DNA of 25,545 bases from Chloroflexota bacterium. Lineage in GTDB: Bacteria > Chloroflexota > Ktedonobacteria > Ktedonobacterales > Ktedonobacteraceae. A model generated the notes under the pieces. It was not told the origin of the DNA. It worked only from the letters and a program-made list of their open reading frames with translations, and did no database searches. Shown here one piece after another: positions 1 to 8,457 of the stretch. Every line of letters starts with the position of its first letter. Within the stretch, counting starts at the first letter, position 1. The position numbers were made by a program, and so were the translations under genes. The stretch is from positions 1 through 25,545 of the forward strand of contig CADDYT010000085.1 in assembly GCA_902810755.1 (NCBI GenBank), written 5' to 3'.

Positions 1-374
1 CCATCACCGACCCAGAGTTGGTAGAGGGTATCGGTGACCAGGCCTGCCGGTCCCTGTGTCTCGATGCTCCCATGGTAGCCCGTAAATCCTGGGATGCGTC
101 CGAGGAAGGCGTTGGTTCTGGCATCGAAGATATCCACGCTGGCGTTACTGGCGTCGGCCAGGTAGTAGCGTTGGCTATCCTCATCCACCCAGCTGATATC
201 GAAGGCCCACTTTGGCACATGAGGTGGAATACCCGGTCCGGTGATAGTCGCAATGCGCCGGTAGCCACCCGATGATGCGGAGGCATAGGCGCTGACCAGC
301 AGGCCCACCGAAGCCGAGAGCAGGGTGAGCATGAGCAATAAGGCTGTCACCCACAAACGTTTCCCTTTCATCAT
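1..374 (-). CDS. Secreted beta-propeller-like protein, 3' end cut by window edge
   Basis: The minus strand is open from ATG at 374 (a second ATG at 371) to the window edge, giving 124 codons with no stop. The N-terminus (MMKGKR, then a leucine-rich stretch to about residue 31 ending in SAYASA) is a clear signal peptide, so the product is exported. The mature part contains WVDEDSQRYYLADASNASV followed by DIFDARTNAFLGRIPGF, the blade pattern of YncE/YVTN-type beta-propellers that recur in large Gram-positive-type and Chloroflexota genomes. A purine-rich AAGGAAG ribosome site lies just upstream of the ATG pair. Substrate and role cannot be read from the fragment. The signal peptide and reading frame are seen directly; the propeller fold is inferred from the motif. 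Confidence 0.75.
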   Translation of the reverse strand, partial: MMKGKRLWVTALLLMLTLLSASVGLLVSAYASASSGGYRRIATITGPGIPPHVPKWAFDISWVDEDSQRYYLADASNASVDIFDARTNAFLGRIPGFTGYHGSIETQGPAGLVTDTLYQLWVGD

Positions 375-997
375 TGCCTTCCTTTTCTTCTGAAGGTTTT
401 GACTTTCAGATAAATAATCTGCCGTAACCCAGCTTGCCGAGCTATTCCACCAACCGCTACAGATGAGCGAGAGGCAGTCCGGGTTTCTGAACCGCAGTAG
501 AGCTGCAACAAGGGAGCCACCTTCGTCCTGAACCGTCTGAGCGAATCAGGAGAGCGATACTCTCCTCTCCCCTGCTTGCACCAGCTTTCGATCAAGGATC
601 AGTGCGGACAAGAACAAATGTACCATAGAGTCAACTAAAAATTCCTCACTTAATGACCGATTTGGCGGGTGAAAAGAGCACATTTTCGAGATACCAGCAA
701 CCGGCCTTTGCAATGAGAAGGTTTACTGTCTCGGTACCAGGTATCCCGCTTGAGAGCAGTGCTTTCCTGCTTGTGCAGATGAGTGAAGGAGTTGCGTAAG
801 AGGCGCTGCCTTCCAGGTTTTCCTTAAGCTGTTCTCGCCTGCATCACATCTTCCTTCCTGCCAGCTTCCCGTTTTCCTTCCGCTCTGGTCAGATAGACTG
901 ATTCCTGAATAAGTGCGTATCGAGACATGCATGTGTGAGTAGAGCAGTGCTTGCATCACACTAATGCAAGTAACCAGAGAAGAAAGGCTAATGTTTG
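375..997. other. Intergenic region between divergent genes
   Basis: About 620 bases separate the leftward secreted-protein gene from the rightward membrane-protein gene, so promoters for both should lie here. I see no convincing protein: short frames on the minus strand have no family resemblance. Small inverted repeats are present: GGAGAG/CTCTCC at 549-554 and 560-565, and CTTGCAT/ATGCAAG at 950-956 and 964-970. The second lies 28 bases before the start at 998 and could be an operator or a leader hairpin. No -35/-10 pair stands out. Confidence 0.5.
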
Positions 998-2101
998 ATG
1001 GATACAGCAAACGAACTTGAAAAAGGTCGGAAGGATGACTTCGAAGATCTGCAGGATTCCCACCCGCAGCAGGAGGCACATGTGACGAATTCGGGAGCAG
1101 AGCAAGTGTATGAGGATCGCTTCTACGACATCGTAGATGATGAGCCAACAGATGGAAGTGCGCCTTTTGCAGCCCCATTCCAACTCTCAGGAGCAATGCC
1201 AGCCCTGTCAGCGCACACTCAGAAAACAGCAAGTCCCTCTGATGCCGCGTCGGCTCGAGCAGCAAGCCCGTCTCGGTTACGTCGGTTTCCCCTGCGTCGG
1301 GTTGTGCTCCTCTCGACCTTCATTGTGATCGTGCTGGCCGTTCTCACAATGACGGTTTTTGCACAGGCGATACCCTCTCTCAGAGGTGGCAGGACAATCA
1401 CCACATCGGCTACAACGACGACAGGAAACCAGAATGCCAGTACGCATAAACCTACTACAAAAGCGCAAGTCAGTCCGACCCCGACGATGATTACGGCACA
1501 AGGATCGCCAACGCTGGACTGGGTACCACAAACGTTACCTGCTGGATGGACTGCTGCCGGTCTTTCAGCCACAGGTGCCCTCGATGCCGAGCGCACGGCC
1601 TGGACCTTCACTGACCGCGAGATGAGTCTGGACTTTCGCAGTGTGGGAACGCGAGCGTCGCATGCTGGCACCTTTACGGCGGCGGCCTTTCTACTGACTC
1701 CTGCCGCCAAAATCCGTTTTGAGCAAAACGACCTGCGCGCCGCCAATAATGTTCTCTTCGATTCGGTTCAGCAGCGTCAATTGATTCAGGTGGTGATAAA
1801 CGCAGAACCGCTCTTAGTCAAATTCCAGATACAGGGACAGCAACAGTTCGCCTGGGTAGATGTCTCTTTCCAATTGTGGCGGTCTCAGCTCGACCAGCAA
1901 CATCTGGGCCAGAGGATAGAGGGCCAAGAGATCGATCCGACAACGAAACAGCCCAGAGTTCATCATATGGTCGTTCTGCTGCTGCGTGTTCAACCTGGAA
2001 CGCAAGGAATCAATCCACCGATGGGAGGGACTGGTTGGCTTGTGAGTACCTACGCCTTAGATCCGGGAAATGCTGTTCCCGATATTGTTCACCCTGCCTG
2101 A
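998..2101 (+). CDS. Single-pass membrane protein with extracytoplasmic domain
   Basis: The gene encodes 367 residues from ATG 998; a TTG at 995 directly before it is the alternative start, and GAGAAGAAAGG lies about 10-15 bases upstream. Layout: an acidic, hydrophilic cytoplasmic N-terminus of about 100 residues; a short basic stretch (RLRRFPLRR); one transmembrane helix near residues 105-125 (VVLLSTFIVIVLAVLTM); a Thr/Ser/Pro-rich stalk to about residue 170; and a globular outer domain of about 200 residues with Trp/Gln-rich strands. The positive-inside rule puts the C-terminal domain outside. The architecture resembles anti-sigma-factor-like or stalked surface proteins, but I recognise no zinc-finger or other diagnostic motif, so no function is assigned. 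It converges on the Qat operon. Confidence 0.75.
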   Translation: MDTANELEKGRKDDFEDLQDSHPQQEAHVTNSGAEQVYEDRFYDIVDDEPTDGSAPFAAPFQLSGAMPALSAHTQKTASPSDAASARAASPSRLRRFPLRRVVLLSTFIVIVLAVLTMTVFAQAIPSLRGGRTITTSATTTTGNQNASTHKPTTKAQVSPTPTMITAQGSPTLDWVPQTLPAGWTAAGLSATGALDAERTAWTFTDREMSLDFRSVGTRASHAGTFTAAAFLLTPAAKIRFEQNDLRAANNVLFDSVQQRQLIQVVINAEPLLVKFQIQGQQQFAWVDVSFQLWRSQLDQQHLGQRIEGQEIDPTTKQPRVHHMVVLLLRVQPGTQGINPPMGGTGWLVSTYALDPGNAVPDIVHPA

Positions 2102-2464
2102 TATCCTCTTTGCTGAATCTCAGGAGTGCTAAATAATATGTTGCTTAATGTATCAATTTCCGATAGTGGCAGTAATGAATTTCAATCTACTTCACCTCGA
2201 CCATGTTTCAAGAAGTAGGTTGGAAATGAGAGCAAGATATGCGGTTGGGCTAAAACCATAAGAGATAGCCCAACCGCATATCTTGCTTACTGCCTTCAAT
2301 GAGTCATTTCTATAAAATATAGAAGACAGACAAAGTCTTCGTGGCTGCCAGGAATATAATACCTTCCTTCACACTTTCCTTAATAAATGATATTAATCCG
2401 CATATAGATCTCTACACGATAGTTTGAATCATGAAGATACGCCATTTTTTGGCTGGCCCATCTG
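2102..2464. other. Convergent intergenic region; no qatD present
   Basis: This 363-base AT-rich gap lies between the end of the membrane-protein gene and the stop of qatC. The only structure I can see is the long hairpin at 2231-2287. In known Qat operons a TatD-family nuclease gene follows qatC directly. There is no room for its roughly 250 codons here, and I see no TatD-like fragment. Confidence 0.6.
2231..2287. terminator. Perfect 21-bp inverted repeat, probable bidirectional terminator
   Basis: Arms 2231-2251 and 2267-2287 are exact reverse complements over 21 bases, with a 15-base A-rich loop. The element sits between two convergent genes, where a shared terminator is expected. Neither flank carries a real T-run, so classical intrinsic termination is uncertain. 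It could instead be a protein-binding palindrome or an RNA-stabilising hairpin. Confidence 0.55.
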
Positions 2465-3802
2465 TTATGCTACCTGGGTCAGGAAACGCTCTAACTCATC
2501 TAATCCTCGATGGTAGAGATCCAAATAGGCATGTAACTCATCTGCTGTTCCGTGCAACGGACCCGCTATTAAGATGTCTTTAAGCCGTGGAGGTTGCTTG
2601 CGATATCGATCAAGCGCCAGCTTACAGGCACGCAAATCGGATCGCCTGGTAGGTGTGAGTTCCGTTCGCAGATCTTCGATCCGATATGTTGTAGTATCCT
2701 CCATAAAGGATCTGATTGACATTCTTCGAACAAGGCATGGCAAACAATAACCACAGTGCTGGTAAGCTACTTTCGTTCCTAAAAAACGACCTGCACCAGG
2801 ATGTGCACATGACATTGTTTCTGCAATATTTGCTCGAAGCGTCTTCTGATCCGCACAATTTTGTAGCATTTCCCCTTTTGTTTGGAAATGGTAAGGAAAG
2901 GTAAGTTCAACATTCATATTTAGGGACAGCAAAATTTCCTGGAAAAGGTGCTTCAAGTGTGGATGAGTTGATCGAGTGCTAAAGCTGCCTATTCGCGAGG
3001 TCGTAAGCGGGACATTGAGCGAAATGAGCCCATTCTCCGGTACAATAAGTTGCGTAGCCTTGATCGCATCAGCAATGACAGTGCCAAGTGCAAGGAACAA
3101 AATTGCCCTCCCTCTTGTCGTGATCTCTGACACTCCCAGAGCAATCTTTGGTGGAGCGACCCAAAATCGAAGATACGGTGCAATCACATCGTTATAACGT
3201 CGTCTGAGCGCCGCAATGGCGTGACGTTGAGCAATGCATGTCGGTCCTTGTCCAGAACCATAGTGTCCAACCAGCACTACTGAGTTCCGGCATGATAGTT
3301 GATCCAGAGCACCAACGAAGGAGTCAAGCCCTCCAGAATACAGACATACGCACTCTGCTATCAAGGGGGCAGAAGTCCATAAACTCTTTTGCAACGGAAC
3401 GAGGCCGGTTACTGCGCTGTTAACTAGTGGACGTAGCTGAATTATCCAGTGGTCACCAGTAAGAAAAGAAAGTAATCGCTCCAGTGCTGGTAACACCCGC
3501 TGCCACTGCTCAAGGTGGCTTACTGGTAGATGCAGCACAAAGTCCCTCGTCCAACGGTCATAAGCGTAGCGCCGAGGAACGCGTGCATCCGCGGCATACG
3601 CCGTGATGGCGACTACAAGCAAATCTTCAGCGGTTTCGCTCAGCATAAGACCATACTGCTCCAATACGCTTCTCATTGAACACTGGACGGTTTGTTCATG
3701 ACCCGGTATGCCGAATGGTACTTCGAGTATCTGATCTGTAAGCCCAATCGTTGGTCGAAACGTATCACCTGAACCACGTTGACAGAGAACATGCCATGTC
3801 AT
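2465..3802 (-). CDS. qatC: QatC, QueC-like PP-loop ATPase of Qat defence system
   Basis: The product is 445 residues. A PP-loop (CLYSGGLDSF, residues 153-162) marks the N-type ATP pyrophosphatase family that includes QueC, the 7-cyano-7-deazaguanine synthase. The C-terminal half has the zinc-binding cysteine set of QueC: C332 and then HCGYCLPC (C350, C353, C356). The roughly 150-residue N-terminal extension ahead of the PP-loop is typical of QatC rather than housekeeping QueC. The start overlaps the stop of the upstream gene as ATGA, so translation is coupled. Placement after a KAP NTPase and a QatB-type gene supports QatC. Its likely role is nucleobase or nucleotide chemistry in anti-phage defence; the actual substrate is unknown. 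Confidence 0.88.
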   Translation of the reverse strand: MTWHVLCQRGSGDTFRPTIGLTDQILEVPFGIPGHEQTVQCSMRSVLEQYGLMLSETAEDLLVVAITAYAADARVPRRYAYDRWTRDFVLHLPVSHLEQWQRVLPALERLLSFLTGDHWIIQLRPLVNSAVTGLVPLQKSLWTSAPLIAECVCLYSGGLDSFVGALDQLSCRNSVVLVGHYGSGQGPTCIAQRHAIAALRRRYNDVIAPYLRFWVAPPKIALGVSEITTRGRAILFLALGTVIADAIKATQLIVPENGLISLNVPLTTSRIGSFSTRSTHPHLKHLFQEILLSLNMNVELTFPYHFQTKGEMLQNCADQKTLRANIAETMSCAHPGAGRFLGTKVAYQHCGYCLPCLVRRMSIRSFMEDTTTYRIEDLRTELTPTRRSDLRACKLALDRYRKQPPRLKDILIAGPLHGTADELHAYLDLYHRGLDELERFLTQVA

Positions 3803-4638
3803 TCCGTCCCTCCCAACATCTCATACCCTGTTTCGTAGATTCGCTCGACTACTCGATAACCCTCAGGGCCGTTCCAGTCTAGAGCCAGTACATCGATTTC
3901 ACTCAGATCGAGTTGTACAACACTAGCAATAAAATCTTTAATTTCGAGCATCAGCGCATTGGCATCCTCTTCATTTAATGTACTCCTTTCGATGCGATTC
4001 ACTAACTCCTCCTGAAGGCGCACATTTACATAATTAGTGATGGATAGAGCAACAACTGCTCGTATCCCGTCAGCATCCATTCTGTCAAGTGCTTCTATTC
4101 CGTCGTTAGCCACATCATATTGATCGAAAAGTTCTGTACAGGTTTCAATTATTGCGACGCGAGCAACCGCCTCCTCGCGAAGTGCCCCATCCGGAGCAAT
4201 CATGTCAATAAAGGCGGTCAATACATACTCCACATCATGCCCAAGGAAAGGCTCTAGTCCAATATTCCTAGCTGCCTGCTGAAAACCGTTTTGTACTCCA
4301 TCAGCTAAGAAGCCACCAAGTCGAGCAGATGAAGCTCTACCAGCGCGAGCACTGCTCGCGACTACACGAGTACCCCCACTGGCCTCTACATATGAATGGC
4401 TAAGTGAGGCTAGTGCTCCAACGCCCAGTCCAACTCCTACTCCGTTCGCCAGACGGCTTAGTATCGTTTTGGGTACCCGCCAGGAAATCAGTGACATTTG
4501 GATATCTGATCCGAATGGTTCTCCTGATACCGATGGAGTGTTGGAATCGGGGGGTGCTGGCGTTAGCCGATCTTCTGGCCACCGAGGGAGGAGAGGTATT
4601 GTGCCTGTTGGGCCGGAATAAGAACTGGATGTACCCAT
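3799..4638 (-). CDS. qatB: QatB, Qat anti-phage system component
   Basis: The product is 279 residues. The N-terminus (MGTSSSYSGPTGTIPLLPRW) is the hallmark opening of QatB proteins as I remember them, followed by a Pro/Ser-rich linker, a Gly/Ala-rich segment near residues 64-105 and an acidic, helical C-terminal half. No catalytic motif is visible, which agrees with QatB having no assigned enzyme activity. AAGGAG lies 6 bases before the ATG. The gene follows the KAP NTPase gene by 82 bases and overlaps qatC by 4 bases, the usual Qat order A-B-C. It probably works in a complex with QatA and QatC. Confidence 0.85.
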   Translation of the reverse strand: MGTSSSYSGPTGTIPLLPRWPEDRLTPAPPDSNTPSVSGEPFGSDIQMSLISWRVPKTILSRLANGVGVGLGVGALASLSHSYVEASGGTRVVASSARAGRASSARLGGFLADGVQNGFQQAARNIGLEPFLGHDVEYVLTAFIDMIAPDGALREEAVARVAIIETCTELFDQYDVANDGIEALDRMDADGIRAVVALSITNYVNVRLQEELVNRIERSTLNEEDANALMLEIKDFIASVVQLDLSEIDVLALDWNGPEGYRVVERIYETGYEMLGGTE

Positions 4639-4720
4639 ACTAACTCCTTTACTAGTATACTGGTGGAAAATGTCTTGGCTTAACTAAGGACAACTGGTAG
4701 GGGAATGACTGCATCGACCA

Positions 4721-6790
4721 TCACTTTGGCGGACGATTCAAAATTGCTCGAGATGCGTTAGCAAGCTTTATATTCGTTCCCTGTACCCACCGCTGCACCA
4801 GACTTACCCCAACGGCCTCTAGTGGCGTACTACGTGTTACTCGAAGGAGGTTTGGGGCTGTCGAAGATGGAAGTTTCGTCTCAGGAAGCGATCCCAAAAG
4901 CGTTATCAGTTGTGGCAGGAGATCAGGTCGACGCTCAATCAGCTTGAATAGGACTTCGAAAGGTGTGCTTGCATCTAGCACTTCAGCTTGCCGTATCCGC
5001 GACGCGAGGCTTTCAAAGAGAGCAGTTGCATCAGCTGCACTGAGCTGTTCAGAACGGTGAAGTCCGAGAGTCTGTGTCGGGAGCTTGCTATCCAGCAATT
5101 TGCGGAGTACTTCTGCAGCGGCTGGGCTAAGGCGTGTCTGTGTACTTTCAAGGACGCCAATCTTATCATGGGCAACAGAGAAATATGGGCGCAGATCGAC
5201 TCCAATCAAAGAAGGCTCGGAACGGAGCCAGTCCTGCATCCATCCATCCGCTAGCCAGACAATCACGGACGGGGGCAACGAGTCACTAGCTTTAAATGTC
5301 TCTGTAACTTGTTGGGTGGATGCATTCCTAGCTGGAACTTTCCCTACATCGCTCATGACGTCGTGATGCGTCCCGTTCGCTGACGTTTCTCTGTGTGCCG
5401 AACTTCCTTCTGTTCTTGCCTGCCTCGAGTGTACTGGCGTGCGATCATCCAATTCCGCATGATCCGCGACTCGCAAGCGTTTTTCTAGTATCGGAAGTTC
5501 TTCTGGCATTCCATTCTGCTGGGCTTGGAGCTGCGCAAGTTGTCGAAAAAACTCTGGCTTGAGATACTCCAGCAGCATCAATTTTGCGAGCACCCGACGT
5601 TTGATAGAAAGACAACGATTCTCACTTATCTCCATACGAAGCATGAGCGTATTTAGAAAGCGTTTGGTCCGGCGCGGATTACCGCCGAGCCCTGGTGTAA
5701 GGATTGGACCAATTTGGGCAACCAAGTCGAGGTCAGCCTCAAAAGCACCGGGAAGATTCCCACCATCAAATAGCATTCTTGCGCGCTCTATGGAGAAGAG
5801 ATTTGCAGACACTGCTTGTCCTCTGGTCTCATTTAGAAATTTTTTTAGGCGATCTATTGCAGCTGCATGCTCTGAGCTAGAGAGATCCTGTTCAGCGAAT
5901 AGCAGATTCAAATAGGACTCCAACTCAGCTGTGTTGAGAATAGGAAGGCGGATAGGAATCTGTATCAACTTCTCCAGGTAATCTCGGCCTACTTCGGCCT
6001 CTGGTCCAGGTAACTCTGGGAAACGCTGCCGCACCGCATACTGAACGAGACGCTCATCAGCTCCGATGATGAAGGCCGTTCCTGGTACAAACAGAAATAG
6101 CTTGATAGCTTCCAGCGTTTCAATAATATTTTCAGGTAAACACCGGTCGAGATCATCAATGAAGACAACCAGTCGCTTAATGTCAGCTTTCTCAAGCAGC
6201 ATGGCAAAGTCCTTGCGAAAATCGCGGATATTGCGCCTGATATTCTCTGGGCCATCAGGCACTTCGCTTAAAAGTTGCTTCACGTTCGCAACATCTAAGT
6301 CTTTTGCCTGCTGAGTAATTGCGCTTGGTAGGGCCTGCAAAGTCTGATGCAGATCTTGTCCTATGTGACTAAACGAAAGATGAGGCAAGCCTATTAGCGC
6401 CGGAATCACATATCTACCGGCCATACTTGTCAACTGGAGCCAGTTAACTCGTTTGATCAATTTGCCGAGCAACCCTTGACACTTCTCAAAGAGAGTCTGA
6501 TCAGCAGAGATACGATCCTGCAGATCATCAAGTATAGTACCCATAAGCGCAGTTTTCGCGTCTTCGTAACCTTCGAAGAGCCAGCCATTGAATGAAATGC
6601 ATAGAGTATTCCTATCTTCTTTGAAGGAGGCGTGAATGATTTTGAGTAGTGTAGATTTTCCACTTCCCCAGTCACCGAAAACACCAATCGTCGTTGGAAG
6701 CAGATGAGGCAGTTGAATCAGCCGAGTGACAGCATTCGCAAGATAGCCGAATTGTAGGAGGTCGGTTTCAGCCTCGTTATCTGACCACAT
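4721..6790 (-). CDS. qatA: QatA, KAP-family P-loop NTPase
   Basis: I chose ATG 6790 (689 residues, starting MWSDNEAETDLLQFGYLANA) because GGAG lies 5 bases upstream and the KAP fold begins right there; the frame stays open to an ATG at 6922, but that extension is Arg-rich and unlike the family. Walker A is GDWGSGKST (residues 39-47) and Walker B is VFIDDLDRC (about residues 209-217), followed by the KAP-typical stretch ending in IIGADERLVQYAVRQRFPE. The middle region NPRRTKRFLNTL is also typical of KAP proteins. The C-terminal third is variable. KAP NTPases are STAND-like ATPases; in Qat systems this subunit presumably senses or drives the defence response. The neighbours qatB and qatC confirm the assignment. 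Confidence 0.88.
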   Translation of the reverse strand: MWSDNEAETDLLQFGYLANAVTRLIQLPHLLPTTIGVFGDWGSGKSTLLKIIHASFKEDRNTLCISFNGWLFEGYEDAKTALMGTILDDLQDRISADQTLFEKCQGLLGKLIKRVNWLQLTSMAGRYVIPALIGLPHLSFSHIGQDLHQTLQALPSAITQQAKDLDVANVKQLLSEVPDGPENIRRNIRDFRKDFAMLLEKADIKRLVVFIDDLDRCLPENIIETLEAIKLFLFVPGTAFIIGADERLVQYAVRQRFPELPGPEAEVGRDYLEKLIQIPIRLPILNTAELESYLNLLFAEQDLSSSEHAAAIDRLKKFLNETRGQAVSANLFSIERARMLFDGGNLPGAFEADLDLVAQIGPILTPGLGGNPRRTKRFLNTLMLRMEISENRCLSIKRRVLAKLMLLEYLKPEFFRQLAQLQAQQNGMPEELPILEKRLRVADHAELDDRTPVHSRQARTEGSSAHRETSANGTHHDVMSDVGKVPARNASTQQVTETFKASDSLPPSVIVWLADGWMQDWLRSEPSLIGVDLRPYFSVAHDKIGVLESTQTRLSPAAAEVLRKLLDSKLPTQTLGLHRSEQLSAADATALFESLASRIRQAEVLDASTPFEVLFKLIERRPDLLPQLITLLGSLPETKLPSSTAPNLLRVTRSTPLEAVGVSLVQRWVQGTNIKLANASRAILNRPPK

Positions 6791-6944
6791 AAGAACTCCG
6801 AATCTAGTAATTGATACGCTAGCTCCCCTTGAATATCTCTTCCTTACTCTACCTACAAACCTAAGAGTAGGATAATGAGGAGTATGTTCTGGTACTAATT
6901 CCTCTAACGAACAATTGATCAATATATCACTCTGTACCAGGATG

Positions 6945-6974
6945 ATTAGCCATGCTGGTAAAGGAGTCTGTCAA
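6945..6974 (-). promoter_or_regulatory. Candidate sigma-70-type promoter of the qat operon
   Basis: On the minus strand a perfect TTGACA (6969-6974) is followed after 18 bases by GCTAAT (6945-6950), which matches the -10 consensus at four of six positions. It would start transcription near 6938, giving a leader of about 150 bases to the qatA start at 6790. It is the best promoter-like pair in this gap, but an AT-rich stretch yields chance matches. Confidence 0.45.
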
Positions 6975-7728
6975 TTTTTTAGAAGACAAGCAGGAGAATA
7001 TAAGCAGAGAAGACTAGATTTTCTTTTATAGATTATCAATTAGATTGCTCTGTTAATTCTGATGCTGCAATTATCAAACTTATCGGCAGTTTATTTTAGG
7101 GTATACCTGATAATTTGTTCATATGCAGCCATTCGGTTCCATCTAATTCTTCTCATCTATTTCAACTGTGATAGATTACTCCCATTGGGGATAATTCCGT
7201 ATCTCCAAAACACAGATATGTGAGTAAGACAGATTCCATAAAGCGAAAGCACGAAGTTACAGTAGAAGAACTGATGAGATAAATTGAGTCAGGTTTTTGA
7301 GGCCATTGACATAATCATCATATATGACTTAAGGATTATCAAGGTAAAATATGTATTAGTCAAAAGACAACCTGTTATGCTGATGACAGGTTCTTGGAGA
7401 GAGAAAAAAGAAGCTTTGTCTACTCCTGAAAACTCGTTCAGGAAGTCTCCTTAATTATGGAGCTGTTTAATGGAGGCTTTCCTCTTATTTTCGAAATTGA
7501 AAGCGAACTTGGTAGTCTTACTCGATAGTGACTCTCTCATCATCTCGTATTCTTACAAGTTATCCACAAGTTATCCACATTCAAAACTGCCTCTGACTTC
7601 ATTCTGTTGCCCATGGGCTCTTTAGCTCGTTTCAGGATCAATATTACATTTAGAGCCTAACAGTAGTTTCTCGACACGGACACGCCAGCTGAGAAGTAGA
7701 AAAAACAGATCTCATAGAGGATAGAGTT
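6975..7728. other. AT-rich gene-free region with DnaA boxes
   Basis: About 750 bases with no convincing gene lie between the qat promoter and the response-regulator terminator region. The stretch is markedly AT-rich compared with the cassette to the right. It holds two consensus DnaA boxes near its right end, a one-mismatch box on the opposite strand (TGGGGATAA at 7186-7194), and a small inverted repeat AACCTGT/ACAGGTT at 7369-7375 and 7386-7392. It could be a replication origin, a DnaA-controlled region, or the scar of a mobile-element boundary. Confidence 0.5.
7560..7579 (+). promoter_or_regulatory. Tandem DnaA boxes
   Basis: TTATCCACA occurs twice on the same strand, at 7560-7568 and 7571-7579, 11 bases apart start to start, about one helical turn. 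Both copies match the DnaA-box consensus TTATNCACA exactly. Such phased pairs are typical of replication origins and DnaA-regulated promoters. I found no third perfect copy in the gap. Confidence 0.6.
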
Positions 7729-7761
7729 GGCACCCTGGATGAAGTAACGTTCCAGGATGCC
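7729..7761 (-). terminator. Possible terminator hairpin after response-regulator gene
   Basis: GGCACCCTGGA (7729-7739) and TCCAGGATGCC (7751-7761) pair over 11 positions with one G-T pair, around an 11-base loop. The hairpin lies 26 bases beyond the stop of the response-regulator gene. The only T-run on the minus strand (six T) comes about 25 bases later, so intrinsic termination is plausible but not classical. Confidence 0.4.
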
Positions 7762-7786
7762 ATGTATCCTACTCTTTTCGTAACCC

Positions 7787-8209
7787 TTAAGCGTTGCGAT
7801 CACCTTCACCGTTATGCGGAGCATACTTCTGGACCAGCGCGACGATCTCTTGCGTCTTGAAGGGCTTGGTGACATATTCTTTCGCGCCAGCAAGCCGGGC
7901 CTTCAATCGGTCGAGGAGACCATCTCGTCCAGAAAGCGCGATGAGGGTCATTTGTTGAAATTGCGGTCGGGCTTTGAGGTACTGCATGACCTGGTAGCCA
8001 TTCATTCTTGGCAGGCCAATATCAATGAAGGCCATATCGGGGATAGCAGCATTGGGGACGTTCAAAGCTCGAAGTGCTTCGATAGGGTCTCCATAACTGA
8101 TCACTCTGTAGCCCTCTCGGTCCAAACAAACCTCAAGAATCTTTCGGGTGGTTTTGGAGTCGTCGATCACCAGTACCAGAGGACCTTCTCGTGCGGACGG
8201 AGTGTCCAT
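7787..8209 (-). CDS. CheY-like single-domain response regulator
   Basis: The 140-residue product is a lone receiver domain. It shows the acidic pair D16/D17 (VLVIDDSKTTRK), the phospho-acceptor D63 (FIDIGLPRMNG), S93 in the Ser/Thr switch position and K115 (VTKPF), so it should be phosphorylatable. There is no output domain, so it would act by protein contact, as CheY or PilG do. I chose ATG 8209 because the receiver fold begins there and a strong hairpin occupies 8231-8274 just upstream; the open frame runs back to 8365. It is the last gene in the leftward cassette, 248 bases after radC, and may or may not be functionally linked. No partner histidine kinase is in the window. Confidence 0.85.
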   Translation of the reverse strand: MDTPSAREGPLVLVIDDSKTTRKILEVCLDREGYRVISYGDPIEALRALNVPNAAIPDMAFIDIGLPRMNGYQVMQYLKARPQFQQMTLIALSGRDGLLDRLKARLAGAKEYVTKPFKTQEIVALVQKYAPHNGEGDRNA

Positions 8210-8230
8210 ACAAAAACTCACTTTCTTGTC

Positions 8231-8274
8231 TGGACAGTTCCAACGGGGTATACTGACCTCGATGGAACTGTCCA
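8231..8274 (-). repeat. Perfect 12-bp inverted repeat upstream of response regulator
   Basis: TGGACAGTTCCA (8231-8242) and TGGAACTGTCCA (8263-8274) are exact reverse complements with a 20-base spacer. On the minus strand the hairpin ends 21 bases before the response-regulator start. It could be a leader hairpin, an mRNA-processing site or an operator. Confidence 0.6.
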
Positions 8275-8457
8275 TCAGCAACGGCGATCCCGCTGACCAG
8301 TTTGGCGACGAAGCAGCGGGGTCGCTGGAACAACAACAATGGGGAAACTTCTTGCTGCGTTGCATGTGGAAGACTCAGGAGTGCGAGAGGATGAATGCAA
8401 GCAGCTTCAGACAGATGCAGTGGTTGAGAGCAGTCAGTGCAGACATTGCAGGACTGA

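Noticed and set aside
18..275. Plus-strand 85-codon frame at the left edge
   Set aside because: It is antisense to the secreted-protein gene, has no family resemblance and no clear ribosome site.
371..595. Minus-strand 74-codon frame in the left intergenic region
   Set aside because: Arg/Ser-rich shadow-like composition and no recognisable domain; it ends inside the start of the secreted-protein gene.
2102..2464. Possible remnant of qatD
   Set aside because: No TatD-like motif or adequate frame on either strand; the gap is only 363 bases and is dominated by a hairpin.
4721..6922. Start of QatA at 6922
   Set aside because: The first 44 codons lack the family pattern and a ribosome site, and they lie in the leader expected from the promoter near 6945-6974; ATG 6790 has GGAG and begins the KAP fold.
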